From Bacteroidales bacterium UBA3754 (GTDB taxonomy: Bacteria > Bacteroidota > Bacteroidia > Bacteroidales > UBA1715), in NCBI GenBank assembly GCA_002371705.1, contig DFGI01000061.1, forward strand, positions 1 to 64,000: DNA of 64,000 nucleotides, given 5' to 3'. Positions 1 through 7,312 of the stretch are shown one piece after another. The position numbers and the translations under genes are program-made. The notes under the pieces were generated by a model. That model was not told the origin of the DNA and made no database searches. It saw nothing but the letters and a program-made list of their open reading frames with translations. The stretch's first letter is position 1; each line of letters starts with the position of its first letter.

Positions 1-2981
1 TTGTAACCTTTGTTTACTGTTGCTTTCGCAGTAACTTCGTCACCTTCGAGTATTTCACCTTCTGGACTTACCGTAACTGTTCCCGCATTTTCGACGTTGG
101 CTGAAGCTGTCACGTTCAAAATTTTCTTGAATATGGCGGTGAACGTAGTATCGTTCGTTACCATAAATGTCAATGTAGGTTCAGTGGCGTTAATGTTTTC
201 GAAACCAACGAATTTGTAACCTTCGTTAGCAGTGACGGTTACCGTTGCATTCTCGCCAAAGTTGTGGATGCCGTCGCCCGTTACTGTGCCGTTTTCGCCC
301 ACGACCACGTTTACCGTGTATTGAAGCGGTTCAAATATGGCTTGGATGTTTACGTTACGTGTTACCGTGAATGTGTATTCCGCATCGGTTGAAACTTCTT
401 CCTCGTCAATTGTCCATTTTACGAATTTGTAGCCTGTTTCAGGCGTGGCAATAGCGGTGAACGACGCTCCAAGAGTGTATGTGGCATTGTCTGTCAATGC
501 ACGTGCAGAGCCTTGTTTGTCGTTGGCGGAAACAACTTCGACCGTAAATTCGGGAACCTCGCGCGTTACGGTGATGCAATAGGTATTGTCGGCAGCGAGC
601 ACATCGGGCTGGTCAATGTAGTCCACATTGAAGCAGACGTCGAATGTACCTGAGAGCAGATTTTCGTTGAACATATCGGCTGTGATGGTGAATGTTCTGT
701 CGTCGTTTATCACAAACCATTTATACCATGTATTTTCTGCAGTCCAGTCCCATGGGTTTATGTAAGTGTTGATGACTTTGTCGCCTGCAGTTATAATTGA
801 CTGAACTTTCTTTACTTCAGTAATATCTAGCGGACCGATGTTGCGAACTTGCGGATACAGAATCAAATCCTGGCTGGCAGAAAGTTCTGTTAGCGAAGGA
901 GCAAGTTGCGTATTGGCAAAACTATTCAACAATTTTGCCTGAATATTGGCATTGTTTTCCAATGCTATAGGCATTTCGTTGTTTACGCCGTCGGTTACGT
1001 AGAACCCTATTTTCCAATCCTTATTGTATTTCTCATAGTATTTTGTTCCGTCATCGGCAGTGCTTATTTTGTAATTATATATGTTTGTATTGATTTGCGT
1101 GCCGCTTGCGTTTTTTTCATAAATTCGTTTCCGGCTCAAATCCAAATAGTTAGGACCTGCACAAACATTTGTGATGATCGTATTATCATTAAAGACCATA
1201 GCTGTGTTTCCCTTCAATTCCAATGCAATCCAGAAATTTTTGTCTGAAATTACGTATGGCTCATCAAGTTTAACTTCTTGAGTTCCAAATCCAGTAGCTG
1301 TATAATCTTGCGAATACACCAACGTGCCTAAACAGCCAGCAACATTTTTCGTGTATTCGGCATTATCAAGACGCCAATCCGTTTTTGAGTCCTCGTAAAT
1401 CTTAATCGTAAAGTCTTTGTTATTAAATGGGTCGTTTGCATCGTCATCTTCGAATGTGACGAAAGAAACGGCGAGCAGTTGTTGCCCTGCGGCGAATGTT
1501 CCATATCGTTCAGGAAGTATGATGATTTCCTTGCCTTCTTTCAAAAAACCATCTGATGGCGCTTTCAGCGAAGCTAATTCACCATACCAGCCGGCAAATC
1601 CCGAGCTAGGCAATTGGTTGATGGTAACCGTTTCGGTTTCTTCATTCTGCACAATGGTAATGACAGCCGAGCGTTCCCGGTCCGTAGTGTTTGCTGTTGC
1701 CGTAACAACCACATCGGTGAATTCACCGTCGCCGAAAGCGGTTGTCGTGCTTAATGTAAGCCAGTCAGCGTTTGTCGAAATAGAGGCTGTTCCGTTGTAG
1801 TCGTATTGCGAACGGACAGCCAACGTAATGTCGCCTCCAGCCGATGGCATATCGAAACGATGTTTGTTGACCCACAGCGATTTGTCGGGTTCGATGCCGA
1901 ACACCACATCTTGTTCCGTGTCGTAAATCAGTTCGTCCAACGTATAATTTCCGTTGCTGGACCCACCCCAACCGTAGTTTATGTGGAACATGTCGCCGGT
2001 AACTTCGTCGTATTCATATCCATCCAATATAAATTGGTGTCCGCCGCCCGACGAAGACTTAACACCACCGTAGAGCATAGGGCGGCCTGCTATTAAGTCT
2101 GCTAAGATCTGGGATTTAAATGCATCGTAATCAAAATCTTTGCGATATTCATAGTGGATTGTTTTTGACTTGTATTGGAAATAGTCTTGCAACACCACGG
2201 TTGCCACCATTGTCGATGAAGAACTTTCGGCAACACCATAGTTCATTTCAAGTGCAACGCCAATCTGATAGAGAAGGGCGGCAACATCTTCGGCGCCAGC
2301 CTCACCAGGCTCGCCTGTGTACGATTCCTTTATGTTGTTCCAATTGTATTTGGTCATAGTGGTCGAAAGCTCACCTATTGTAGGGTGGGTGTATGTGTGG
2401 CTTCCGTAGCCTTGTTTCGGAAATTCGTACGTTTTTAGGATTTGTCCGATGGCGGTGGCGACACAACCAGTCAGTGCCGTTTCCGAACCTATTTTAGGAC
2501 AATCATTATAGTATGGTTCATATTGATACCATGTACACTTTACTATTGGTTCAATACTCCTTTCAGACCCCAAAAGACTTGCCCCGTCGTTGGGTTTGTA
2601 GTTCTTCAGGGCTTTCCACTTGTTTTGGTTATCCACATTGGTTGTTTCGGGACGATTCGACGAATCGTATTTTTTCAACCATTCGTGTGCGTTTGTCGGT
2701 GTCGTGCCGTTGCTGAAATCGTTTTCGAACGAATAGCCCAAAATAGGACGTGCGTTCTCGTTGTCCGACACAATTACAAACCCTTTGCCGTTAGCATTGT
2801 TAAAGATGTAGATACCTTTAACGTCGCTAACCGATTGGTCCTGAACTAAGGTAACCGAGGTTCCTTGTTTCTTCAGCCAAAAGTTTTTGGCAACTTGTTC
2901 TGCTGTTTCGAGCGAAACAGATTGTGCTCCCGCAAATGCTGCTATCAATAGGAACACAAAAAAAAGTACATGTTTTCTCAT
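1..2981 (-). CDS. Secreted C10-family (streptopain-like) cysteine peptidase, 3' end outside window
   Basis: The reading frame is open from the ATG at 2979-2981 to the window edge, at least 993 codons; the C-terminus lies outside. Residues 1-19 form a signal peptide ending AGA before Gln. A Spi/SpeB-type propeptide follows. The C10 catalytic core has Cys173 in TGCVATAIGQ, His315 in GGGHQF, and Asn335/Trp338 in INYGWGG. A BACON-type domain covers roughly residues 377-455. After a segment I do not recognise, about three divergent InlB-B/Flg_new-like repeats run from roughly 805 to the edge (for example VTANEGYKFVGF). Family knowledge: these are exported proteases with an inhibitory propeptide; BACON and InlB-like modules are usually adhesive or carbohydrate-associated. 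The substrate is unknown. A sigma-54-like promoter sits upstream. No frameshift was seen. Confidence 0.88.
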   Translation of the reverse strand, partial: MRKHVLFFVFLLIAAFAGAQSVSLETAEQVAKNFWLKKQGTSVTLVQDQSVSDVKGIYIFNNANGKGFVIVSDNENARPILGYSFENDFSNGTTPTNAHEWLKKYDSSNRPETTNVDNQNKWKALKNYKPNDGASLLGSERSIEPIVKCTWYQYEPYYNDCPKIGSETALTGCVATAIGQILKTYEFPKQGYGSHTYTHPTIGELSTTMTKYNWNNIKESYTGEPGEAGAEDVAALLYQIGVALEMNYGVAESSSSTMVATVVLQDYFQYKSKTIHYEYRKDFDYDAFKSQILADLIAGRPMLYGGVKSSSGGGHQFILDGYEYDEVTGDMFHINYGWGGSSNGNYTLDELIYDTEQDVVFGIEPDKSLWVNKHRFDMPSAGGDITLAVRSQYDYNGTASISTNADWLTLSTTTAFGDGEFTDVVVTATANTTDRERSAVITIVQNEETETVTINQLPSSGFAGWYGELASLKAPSDGFLKEGKEIIILPERYGTFAAGQQLLAVSFVTFEDDDANDPFNNKDFTIKIYEDSKTDWRLDNAEYTKNVAGCLGTLVYSQDYTATGFGTQEVKLDEPYVISDKNFWIALELKGNTAMVFNDNTIITNVCAGPNYLDLSRKRIYEKNASGTQINTNIYNYKISTADDGTKYYEKYNKDWKIGFYVTDGVNNEMPIALENNANIQAKLLNSFANTQLAPSLTELSASQDLILYPQVRNIGPLDITEVKKVQSIITAGDKVINTYINPWDWTAENTWYKWFVINDDRTFTITADMFNENLLSGTFDVCFNVDYIDQPDVLAADNTYCITVTREVPEFTVEVVSANDKQGSARALTDNATYTLGASFTAIATPETGYKFVKWTIDEEEVSTDAEYTFTVTRNVNIQAIFEPLQYTVNVVVGENGTVTGDGIHNFGENATVTVTANEGYKFVGFENINATEPTLTFMVTNDTTFTAIFKKILNVTASANVENAGTVTVSPEGEILEGDEVTAKATVNKGY

Positions 2982-3028
2982 CTGATATGTTTTTGTTTTA
3001 CAAAAATTTTTAATTCTTTCGTTCTATG

Positions 3029-3043
3029 GCAAAATCAATGCCA
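3029..3043 (-). promoter_or_regulatory. Sigma-54-like -24/-12 promoter for the C10 peptidase
   Basis: On the minus strand the site reads TGGCATTGATTTTGC, matching TGGCAY-N5-TTGC with the required GG-N10-GC spacing. The -12 GC is about 48 nt from the peptidase ATG, giving a leader of about 36 nt. The site is also a short inverted repeat (TGGCA/TGCCA), so a repressor operator is an alternative reading. Confidence 0.5.
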
Positions 3044-3165
3044 CAATCTAATTGTATTTCTGTTTTTTTAAGTTATGAATTTTAGTTCTACGTCTTAAAT
3101 TTTTTAAAATTGTGAGACAAAATTAAGAAATATGTATATGCAAAAAAAGAAAATCGCATTTGAAT

Positions 3166-3211
3166 TTCACCCCACGCCCGAACGCAGAACCAGCGTGGGG
3201 TGTGGGGTGAA
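3166..3211. repeat. GC-rich inverted repeat (hairpin) in AT-rich gap
   Basis: The arms CACCCCACGC (3168-3177) and GCGTGGGGTG (3193-3202) are exact complements around a 15-nt loop. A second partner GTGGGGTGAA (3202-3211) complements TTCACCCCAC (3166-3175), so two alternative stems are possible. No U-run follows on either strand, so this is not an ordinary terminator. Confidence 0.6.
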
Positions 3212-3272
3212 CGTCGGCAAAATTTTTAGATCGGTCATATTCACAATTGAATGAAACACAGTATGTTACAAA
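3204..3272. repeat. Imperfect tandem repeat unit, copy 1
   Basis: The copy starts GGGGTGAA, then a TCGGCA motif, then TCGGTCATATTCACAATT and an AT-rich tail ending TTACAAA. The core 3231-3272 matches 3371-3412 at about 36 of 42 positions, an offset of exactly 140 bp. Confidence 0.6.
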
Positions 3273-3354
3273 AAGCAAGCGCAAAAAATGGCGCATTTTT
3301 TGCCAAAAAATTTCATCGTAAGTCAATCATTATCAGTATAATAATTTTTTCTGA

Positions 3355-3412
3355 GGGGTGAAATTCGGCATCGGTCATATTCACAATTCATTGATACATA
3401 ATATATTACAAA
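3355..3412. repeat. Imperfect tandem repeat unit, copy 2
   Basis: Second copy of the unit described at 3204-3272. It again begins GGGGTGAA, followed by TTCGGCA and TCGGTCATATTCACAATT. The spacing between GGGGTGAA and the core is shorter than in copy 1. Confidence 0.6.
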
Positions 3413-3754
3413 GGTGATTTTTGTTGCGTTTTTTTTGAGATTATTCGCAAAATAAGGGGGTGGGGAGATAAATATAAATTTATGGAGAATTATAAAAACG
3501 TCTTAATCTTTTTATACAAAAACATTTGCATTCTGTTATTTTTATCATTTCATAGGCGTAAATCTTCTATTTTTGAAAAATATACAATCCCTCTTTCATT
3601 AATTATTCTTTAAACCACCCTCCTTGTCATTCAATTTTTCCGTTTCTTTCTTCCAAACTCACATTTTATTTCTATTTTTACAAAACAAAAACAAATGATA
3701 TGATGTAAAATATTTGTAACATAATAATTTTCTGAGCTTTACGCTGTTATTCTC

Positions 3755-3875
3755 AACTTAGTAAAATCGCCAAATTTTAACGAACACGAGAGTAAGAAGC
3801 GAGAGAGGCACGCCTGAGGGCGTGAATCGTTTCGTGCTTATTGGTGTTCATGGTGTTTGGCGATGCCTACTAAGT
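3755..3875. repeat. Near-palindromic element of about 120 bp upstream of HTH gene
   Basis: The two arms are about 58 nt each. They share, in inverted order, AACTTAGTA, ATCGCCAAA, GAACAC and an inner CACGCC/GGCGTG stem closed by a 4-nt TGAG loop (3809-3824). Mismatches are interspersed, so this is an imperfect cruciform or long RNA hairpin. It ends about 38 nt before the preferred ATG of the HTH gene. It could be a MITE or REP-like element, or a structured leader. Confidence 0.6.
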
Positions 3876-3913
3876 TAATAAGCGAACAATCGGACGATTC
3901 AACGCCTTTTTTA

Positions 3914-4144
3914 ATGGAAAAAACTTTCGATATACATATAGGTCATGCTATAAAGCAAGAACTTACAAAACAACGACGGAGTGCGGCTTGGTTGGCGAAC
4001 GAGTTGCACTGCTGCAGGACAAATGCGTACCTCATATTCGAAAAGAAATATATCGATACCGAATTGCTTCTTCGAATTTCCAGCATTCTTGAATACAATT
4101 TTTTCGCCCTATTGTCCGACTATTTTGAGCAAAAACGAAAATAA
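3914..4144 (+). CDS. Small HTH (XRE-like) DNA-binding protein
   Basis: Seventy-six residues from the ATG at 3914. The frame is open upstream to a TTG at 3857 and an ATG at 3863, but those would lie inside the long palindrome and add a sequence unlike the family. The body (IGHAIKQEL, RRSAAWLANEL, RTNAYLIFEKK, IDTELLLRIS) resembles a small family common in Bacteroidales: a single helix-turn-helix, often annotated as an XRE-like regulator, about 75-100 residues. Its target is unknown. The palindrome just upstream could be its own operator, which is inference only. A hairpin follows the stop codon. Confidence 0.65.
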   Translation: MEKTFDIHIGHAIKQELTKQRRSAAWLANELHCCRTNAYLIFEKKYIDTELLLRISSILEYNFFALLSDYFEQKRK

Positions 4145-4147
4145 ACG

Positions 4148-4170
4148 ATTGTCGTGATTTTCACGACAAT
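4148..4170 (+). terminator. Hairpin after the HTH gene, possible weak terminator
   Basis: A perfect 9-bp stem, ATTGTCGTG/CACGACAAT, with a 5-nt loop lies just after the stop codon. It is followed only by TTGTTAAG, so the U-run is poor. Confidence 0.45.
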
Positions 4171-4245
4171 TTGTTAAGATATCCACTACAAATTGCAATC
4201 AAATACATTTTTGTCTCTCTGTATTTTTGAAAAAAAATTATAACA

Positions 4246-5787
4246 ATGAGAAAAATCAAGGTATTATCAATTATTTGCTTGGCATTGCTGGCAATAGTTG
4301 GATGTAGGAAAAAAGAAATTAACAAGTTGAAAGACGAAGTGAACGACCTGAAAACACGTGTTACGGTTTTAGAAGAAACTTGTAGGCAGAACAACACAAA
4401 CATTGTTTCTCTACAAACAATTGTAAACGCGTCAAGCGAGAATGATTATGTAACAAGTGTTACGCCAATATTAAATGACGGTGCTGAAATTGGTTATACA
4501 ATTGCTTTCAAAAATCAATCACCCATTACCATTTATCATGGCAAGAATGGTACAAACGGAACGAATGGCACTAATGGTGTTAGCCCAATTATTGGCGTGG
4601 CAGAATTTGAAAGCGTATATTATTGGACTTTGAACGGAGATTGGTTGCTCGATGACAATGGCAGTAAAATTCGTGTGACTGGAGAAAACGGCACCAATGG
4701 TACTAATGGTACAAACGGGACGAATGGCACTAACGGCACAAACGGAGAAAATGGTGTTACTCCTCAATTGAAAGTAGAAGACGATAATTGGTACGTTTCG
4801 TACGATAATGGAGAAACGTGGAATTTTGTATCGCAGGCAAAAGGTGATAAAGGCGACCAAGGTGATTCTATGTTTAAGGATGTAACATACGATGATTCTT
4901 TTGTGTATTTCATCTTAGCGAACGACACTTCGCTGAAAATCGCCCGTTACACTGCCATTGTTTCAATTGAAAAAGGTGCTATCAAAGCTGCATTTTCAGT
5001 TGCCGCAGGAAAACAAGTTTATTTCAGTCAAGGAAACTTACAATATAAGGCAAGTACAAAAGTCTGGAGATTTGCTCAAAATCAGTGGGAAATAATTGGA
5101 ATGGATAATTTAAACATAGCAGAAAATTACGGCGGTTGGATAGATTTGTTTGGATGGGGTACTTCTGGTTGGTCTGAGAGTGGAGCTGTTTGCTATCAGC
5201 CTTGGTCAATAAGTACTGAAAATTCTGATTATTATGTAGGTGGTTCATACGAAAATAATTTAACAGGTGATTATGCAAATGCAGATTGGGGTGTGTATAA
5301 CAATATTGCCAATGGAGGAAATCAGGTAGGTTTATGGAGAACATTATCTTTGGATGAATGGAACTATTTAATCAACGAGAGAGCAAATTCAGAAAATTTA
5401 AAAGCAGTAGGAACGATAAACGGAATAAATGGAGCAATACTATTGCCAGATAACTGGGTGTTGCCCAAAGGGTTATCTTTTACTGCTGGTTTCGCTATAA
5501 ATGATGATATAGATTCATATCAGACCATAAATAATTATAGTATTGCTCAATGGTTAAAAATGGAAAGTGCAGGTGCAATATTTCTTCCTTCAGCAGGTTA
5601 TAGAAATGGAAATACAACTATCAATCGAATGGAACAATATGGTAATTATTGGTCATCTACTGGAACAGATATAAATTCTTCTTATTTCGTAGATTTTGGC
5701 AGTCACACGATTAACCCTGGAAGTGTTCAAAAAACTCATGGTCGAAGAAGTGCACGTTCTGTTCGTCTTGTTCAAGATGTAGAATAA
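4246..5787 (+). CDS. Lipoprotein with collagen-like Gly-Thr-Asn repeats and a C-terminal FISUMP-like domain
   Basis: 513 residues. The signal peptide ends in a lipobox, IVGC, with Cys20 followed by Arg-Lys. A short coiled-coil-like segment (KLKDEVNDLKTRVTVLEE, about residues 27-44) resembles the N-terminus of DUF4988-type Bacteroidetes lipoproteins. Two Gly-X-Y tracts follow, at 4540-4582 and 4681-4757, mostly GTN units, then GDKGDQGDS. The C-terminal 250 residues begin VYFSQGNLQYKAST and end with a YWSST...RSVRLV motif, resembling the FISUMP-type domain of many Bacteroidales surface proteins. Function is unknown; surface adhesion is plausible. A TATTTTTG -7-like box lies at 4222-4229 and a strong terminator follows the gene. 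Confidence 0.8.
   Translation: MRKIKVLSIICLALLAIVGCRKKEINKLKDEVNDLKTRVTVLEETCRQNNTNIVSLQTIVNASSENDYVTSVTPILNDGAEIGYTIAFKNQSPITIYHGKNGTNGTNGTNGVSPIIGVAEFESVYYWTLNGDWLLDDNGSKIRVTGENGTNGTNGTNGTNGTNGTNGENGVTPQLKVEDDNWYVSYDNGETWNFVSQAKGDKGDQGDSMFKDVTYDDSFVYFILANDTSLKIARYTAIVSIEKGAIKAAFSVAAGKQVYFSQGNLQYKASTKVWRFAQNQWEIIGMDNLNIAENYGGWIDLFGWGTSGWSESGAVCYQPWSISTENSDYYVGGSYENNLTGDYANADWGVYNNIANGGNQVGLWRTLSLDEWNYLINERANSENLKAVGTINGINGAILLPDNWVLPKGLSFTAGFAINDDIDSYQTINNYSIAQWLKMESAGAIFLPSAGYRNGNTTINRMEQYGNYWSSTGTDINSSYFVDFGSHTINPGSVQKTHGRRSARSVRLVQDVE
4540..4582 (+). repeat. Short Gly-X-Y coding repeat
   Basis: Nine-base units encoding Gly-Thr-Asn occur three times within the lipoprotein gene, with synonymous changes between units. 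Confidence 0.7.
4681..4757 (+). repeat. Longer Gly-Thr-Asn coding repeat
   Basis: Gly-Glu-Asn, then six consecutive Gly-Thr-Asn units, then Gly-Glu-Asn-Gly, encoded by nine-base units that vary at synonymous positions. Copy number could change by slippage or recombination. Confidence 0.75.
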
Positions 5788-5807
5788 CAAAATGTTAGAT
5801 TAAATAG

Positions 5808-5838
5808 AAAAGGGAAGAGTGAAAGTTCTTCCCTTTTT
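5808..5838 (+). terminator. Rho-independent terminator of the lipoprotein gene
   Basis: An 11-bp perfect stem AAAAGGGAAGA/TCTTCCCTTTT encloses an 8-nt loop and ends in a T-run, 20 nt after the stop codon. The flanking A- and T-tracts make it usable on both strands, so it may also stop transcripts coming from the AbiH side. Confidence 0.85.
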
Positions 5839-5992
5839 AGGTTAATTTACTAATCGAGTATTTCAAACTCTGAAAATTCTTTAAAACTACTGTCCTATTC
5901 TTTTTATTTTCAAAGCGTTGATTTTTTCATTCAAAAATAAATTCTTCATTTGGTGTAAATTATTACAATAGACGATGGTAAGAATTTGACTC

Positions 5993-6886
5993 TCATTTTC
6001 TTAATTTGTCAATGCTTATAATTTTATATGCCTCTATTTTATTTTCAGTTATAAAACGATTTATATTTTCTATATTTTCTTTATTAGAAATGACAAATCT
6101 TGGTTGATGTTTAAAATGTGATAAAATATATGTAAAATACTCCTTGTCAATATCAGATAGTGAATGTCCTAAAATATACACGAGTTTTATATCTGTTAAA
6201 ATATCTAAAAACATTTGATTTGCTTTAATTATTTCTTCAATTGGTTTCCGAAGAGCATTCATATATTCAATAATTGATATATACGCATTTTCTTCATAAA
6301 TAGGCAATTCACTATACGCACCATTGTATCTTTGGTATTTATTATGACCAAATATATAGTGATTGTCTTTCAATAAACGATTACCATGCAAATGGCATAT
6401 CTGTTCACGAGGAACATCATAGACTTCTTCAAGTGTCTCCGTATAATTGAACGTTAAAAATCTTGCATTTTTGTATATTTTTAGAAATGGTTTTGCTTTT
6501 GTGATGTCTATGGTATTTACCCATTCATTAAAATAGTTTTTCAAATCGTTTATTGCTGGCTGCAAAATAGTCATCGGTGCATCTTCTATCCTTGCAGATG
6601 AACTAAGAGAATGATCAAAATCAAAATCTACGTCGGGTTTGCAAAATTCAAGTATTTCTTTTTCATCATAATTGCCTAAAGCTTTTTCTATAGACTCCCA
6701 AAATTCTTGTTTTGTAGAAAACAAAATATCGAAAAGCATTGTGTCTCGCTTGCTGTCTTCACACCATTGCTTAAAATCAGAGTATTTTGATTTGATATCA
6801 TGTGCACAATCAAAACCATTACCAATTATATAGAGTATATCTGTTTCAAGGATGTCATGTGAAAATAATCTGTCTTCTTCATTCAT
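5993..6886 (-). CDS. AbiH-family abortive infection protein
   Basis: 297 residues. The N-terminal motif ILYIIGNGFDCAH (residues 17-29) and the C-terminal YILGHSLSDIDKEYF are characteristic of the AbiH family (PF14253), with a central TFNYTETLEEVY and HLHGN. Lactococcal AbiH is a single-protein phage abortive-infection factor; its mechanism is not well defined. Here the ATG shares its A with the stop codon of the upstream HNH gene (TAATG), implying translational coupling. By eye the pair is more AT-rich than dnaK, consistent with horizontal acquisition. The gene converges on the lipoprotein gene and has no obvious terminator of its own. Confidence 0.85.
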   Translation of the reverse strand: MNEEDRLFSHDILETDILYIIGNGFDCAHDIKSKYSDFKQWCEDSKRDTMLFDILFSTKQEFWESIEKALGNYDEKEILEFCKPDVDFDFDHSLSSSARIEDAPMTILQPAINDLKNYFNEWVNTIDITKAKPFLKIYKNARFLTFNYTETLEEVYDVPREQICHLHGNRLLKDNHYIFGHNKYQRYNGAYSELPIYEENAYISIIEYMNALRKPIEEIIKANQMFLDILTDIKLVYILGHSLSDIDKEYFTYILSHFKHQPRFVISNKENIENINRFITENKIEAYKIISIDKLRK

Positions 6887-7245
6887 TATTTATATTCCCA
6901 GTATTGTTCCTTTTTAACATTTCTCCAATAGTTATCTTCTCCTAATTTAGAAGAAACAATAGTTTCAAATTTTGGATAATTGTTATCTTTATGCCGATTA
7001 TTTTTCCATTGTAACGGGACCAAATTATCAATGTCATTTGAACCATTCTTAGATAATGGTTTTACATGGTCAATTTCCCACCCAAAATCTAATTGCTCAG
7101 TTCCTTTGCCATATAGATCTCTTTTTATGATTGCACCTGCATAATCCATTCTATACATGCTTTTATCAAGTCCTTCTATTGTCCTTGCCTTGTCCCATAC
7201 TTCTTGGATTTGTTTTTCTGAAAAATCTGCCATATAGTTATTCAT
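6886..7245 (-). CDS. Small HNH endonuclease coupled to AbiH
   Basis: 119 residues with a clear HNH/beta-beta-alpha-metal core: Asp59-His60 in WEIDHVKPLS, Asn74 in DNLVPL, and Asn82/His85 in WKNNRHKD. The N-terminal 50 residues (MADFSEKQIQEVWDKA) may bind nucleic acid or a partner. There is no restriction-methylase gene nearby. The start is ATG 7245, with an in-frame ATG at 7233 as alternative. The stop overlaps the AbiH start by one base. The start lies only about 15 nt beyond the dnaK terminator, leaving little room for a promoter. A role as the nuclease arm of a two-gene defence module is inference. Confidence 0.8.
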   Translation of the reverse strand: MNNYMADFSEKQIQEVWDKARTIEGLDKSMYRMDYAGAIIKRDLYGKGTEQLDFGWEIDHVKPLSKNGSNDIDNLVPLQWKNNRHKDNNYPKFETIVSSKLGEDNYWRNVKKEQYWEYK

Positions 7246-7259
7246 TTAAAATTTTACAT

Positions 7260-7296
7260 AAAAAAAGCGTAAGAGCCCATATAGAACTCTTACGCT
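7260..7296 (-). terminator. dnaK rho-independent terminator
   Basis: On the minus strand a perfect 10-bp stem AGCGTAAGAG/CTCTTACGCT with an 11-nt loop is followed by seven Ts. It lies 17 nt after the dnaK stop codon and immediately before the HNH gene. Confidence 0.85.
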
Positions 7297-7312
7297 ACGA
7301 TTATATCTCAAA

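Larger units (their letters stand above)
2982..3754. other. AT-rich intergenic region without a credible gene
   Basis: No ORF here has family resemblance, a sensible start or homogeneous codon use. The stretch holds the sigma-54-like promoter of the C10 peptidase, a GC-rich hairpin near 3166-3211, two related repeat units about 140 bp apart, and long A/T runs. The rest, 3421-3754, is featureless AT-rich DNA to my reading. Confidence 0.6.

Noticed and set aside
3123..3326. 67-codon minus-strand frame in the gap after the C10 peptidase
   Set aside because: It runs through the GC-rich hairpin and one repeat unit, has no promoter and no family resemblance.
3857..3913. TTG 3857 or ATG 3863 as start of the HTH protein
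   Set aside because: These starts fall inside the long palindrome, and the added residues do not look like the family; ATG 3914 gives the usual length.
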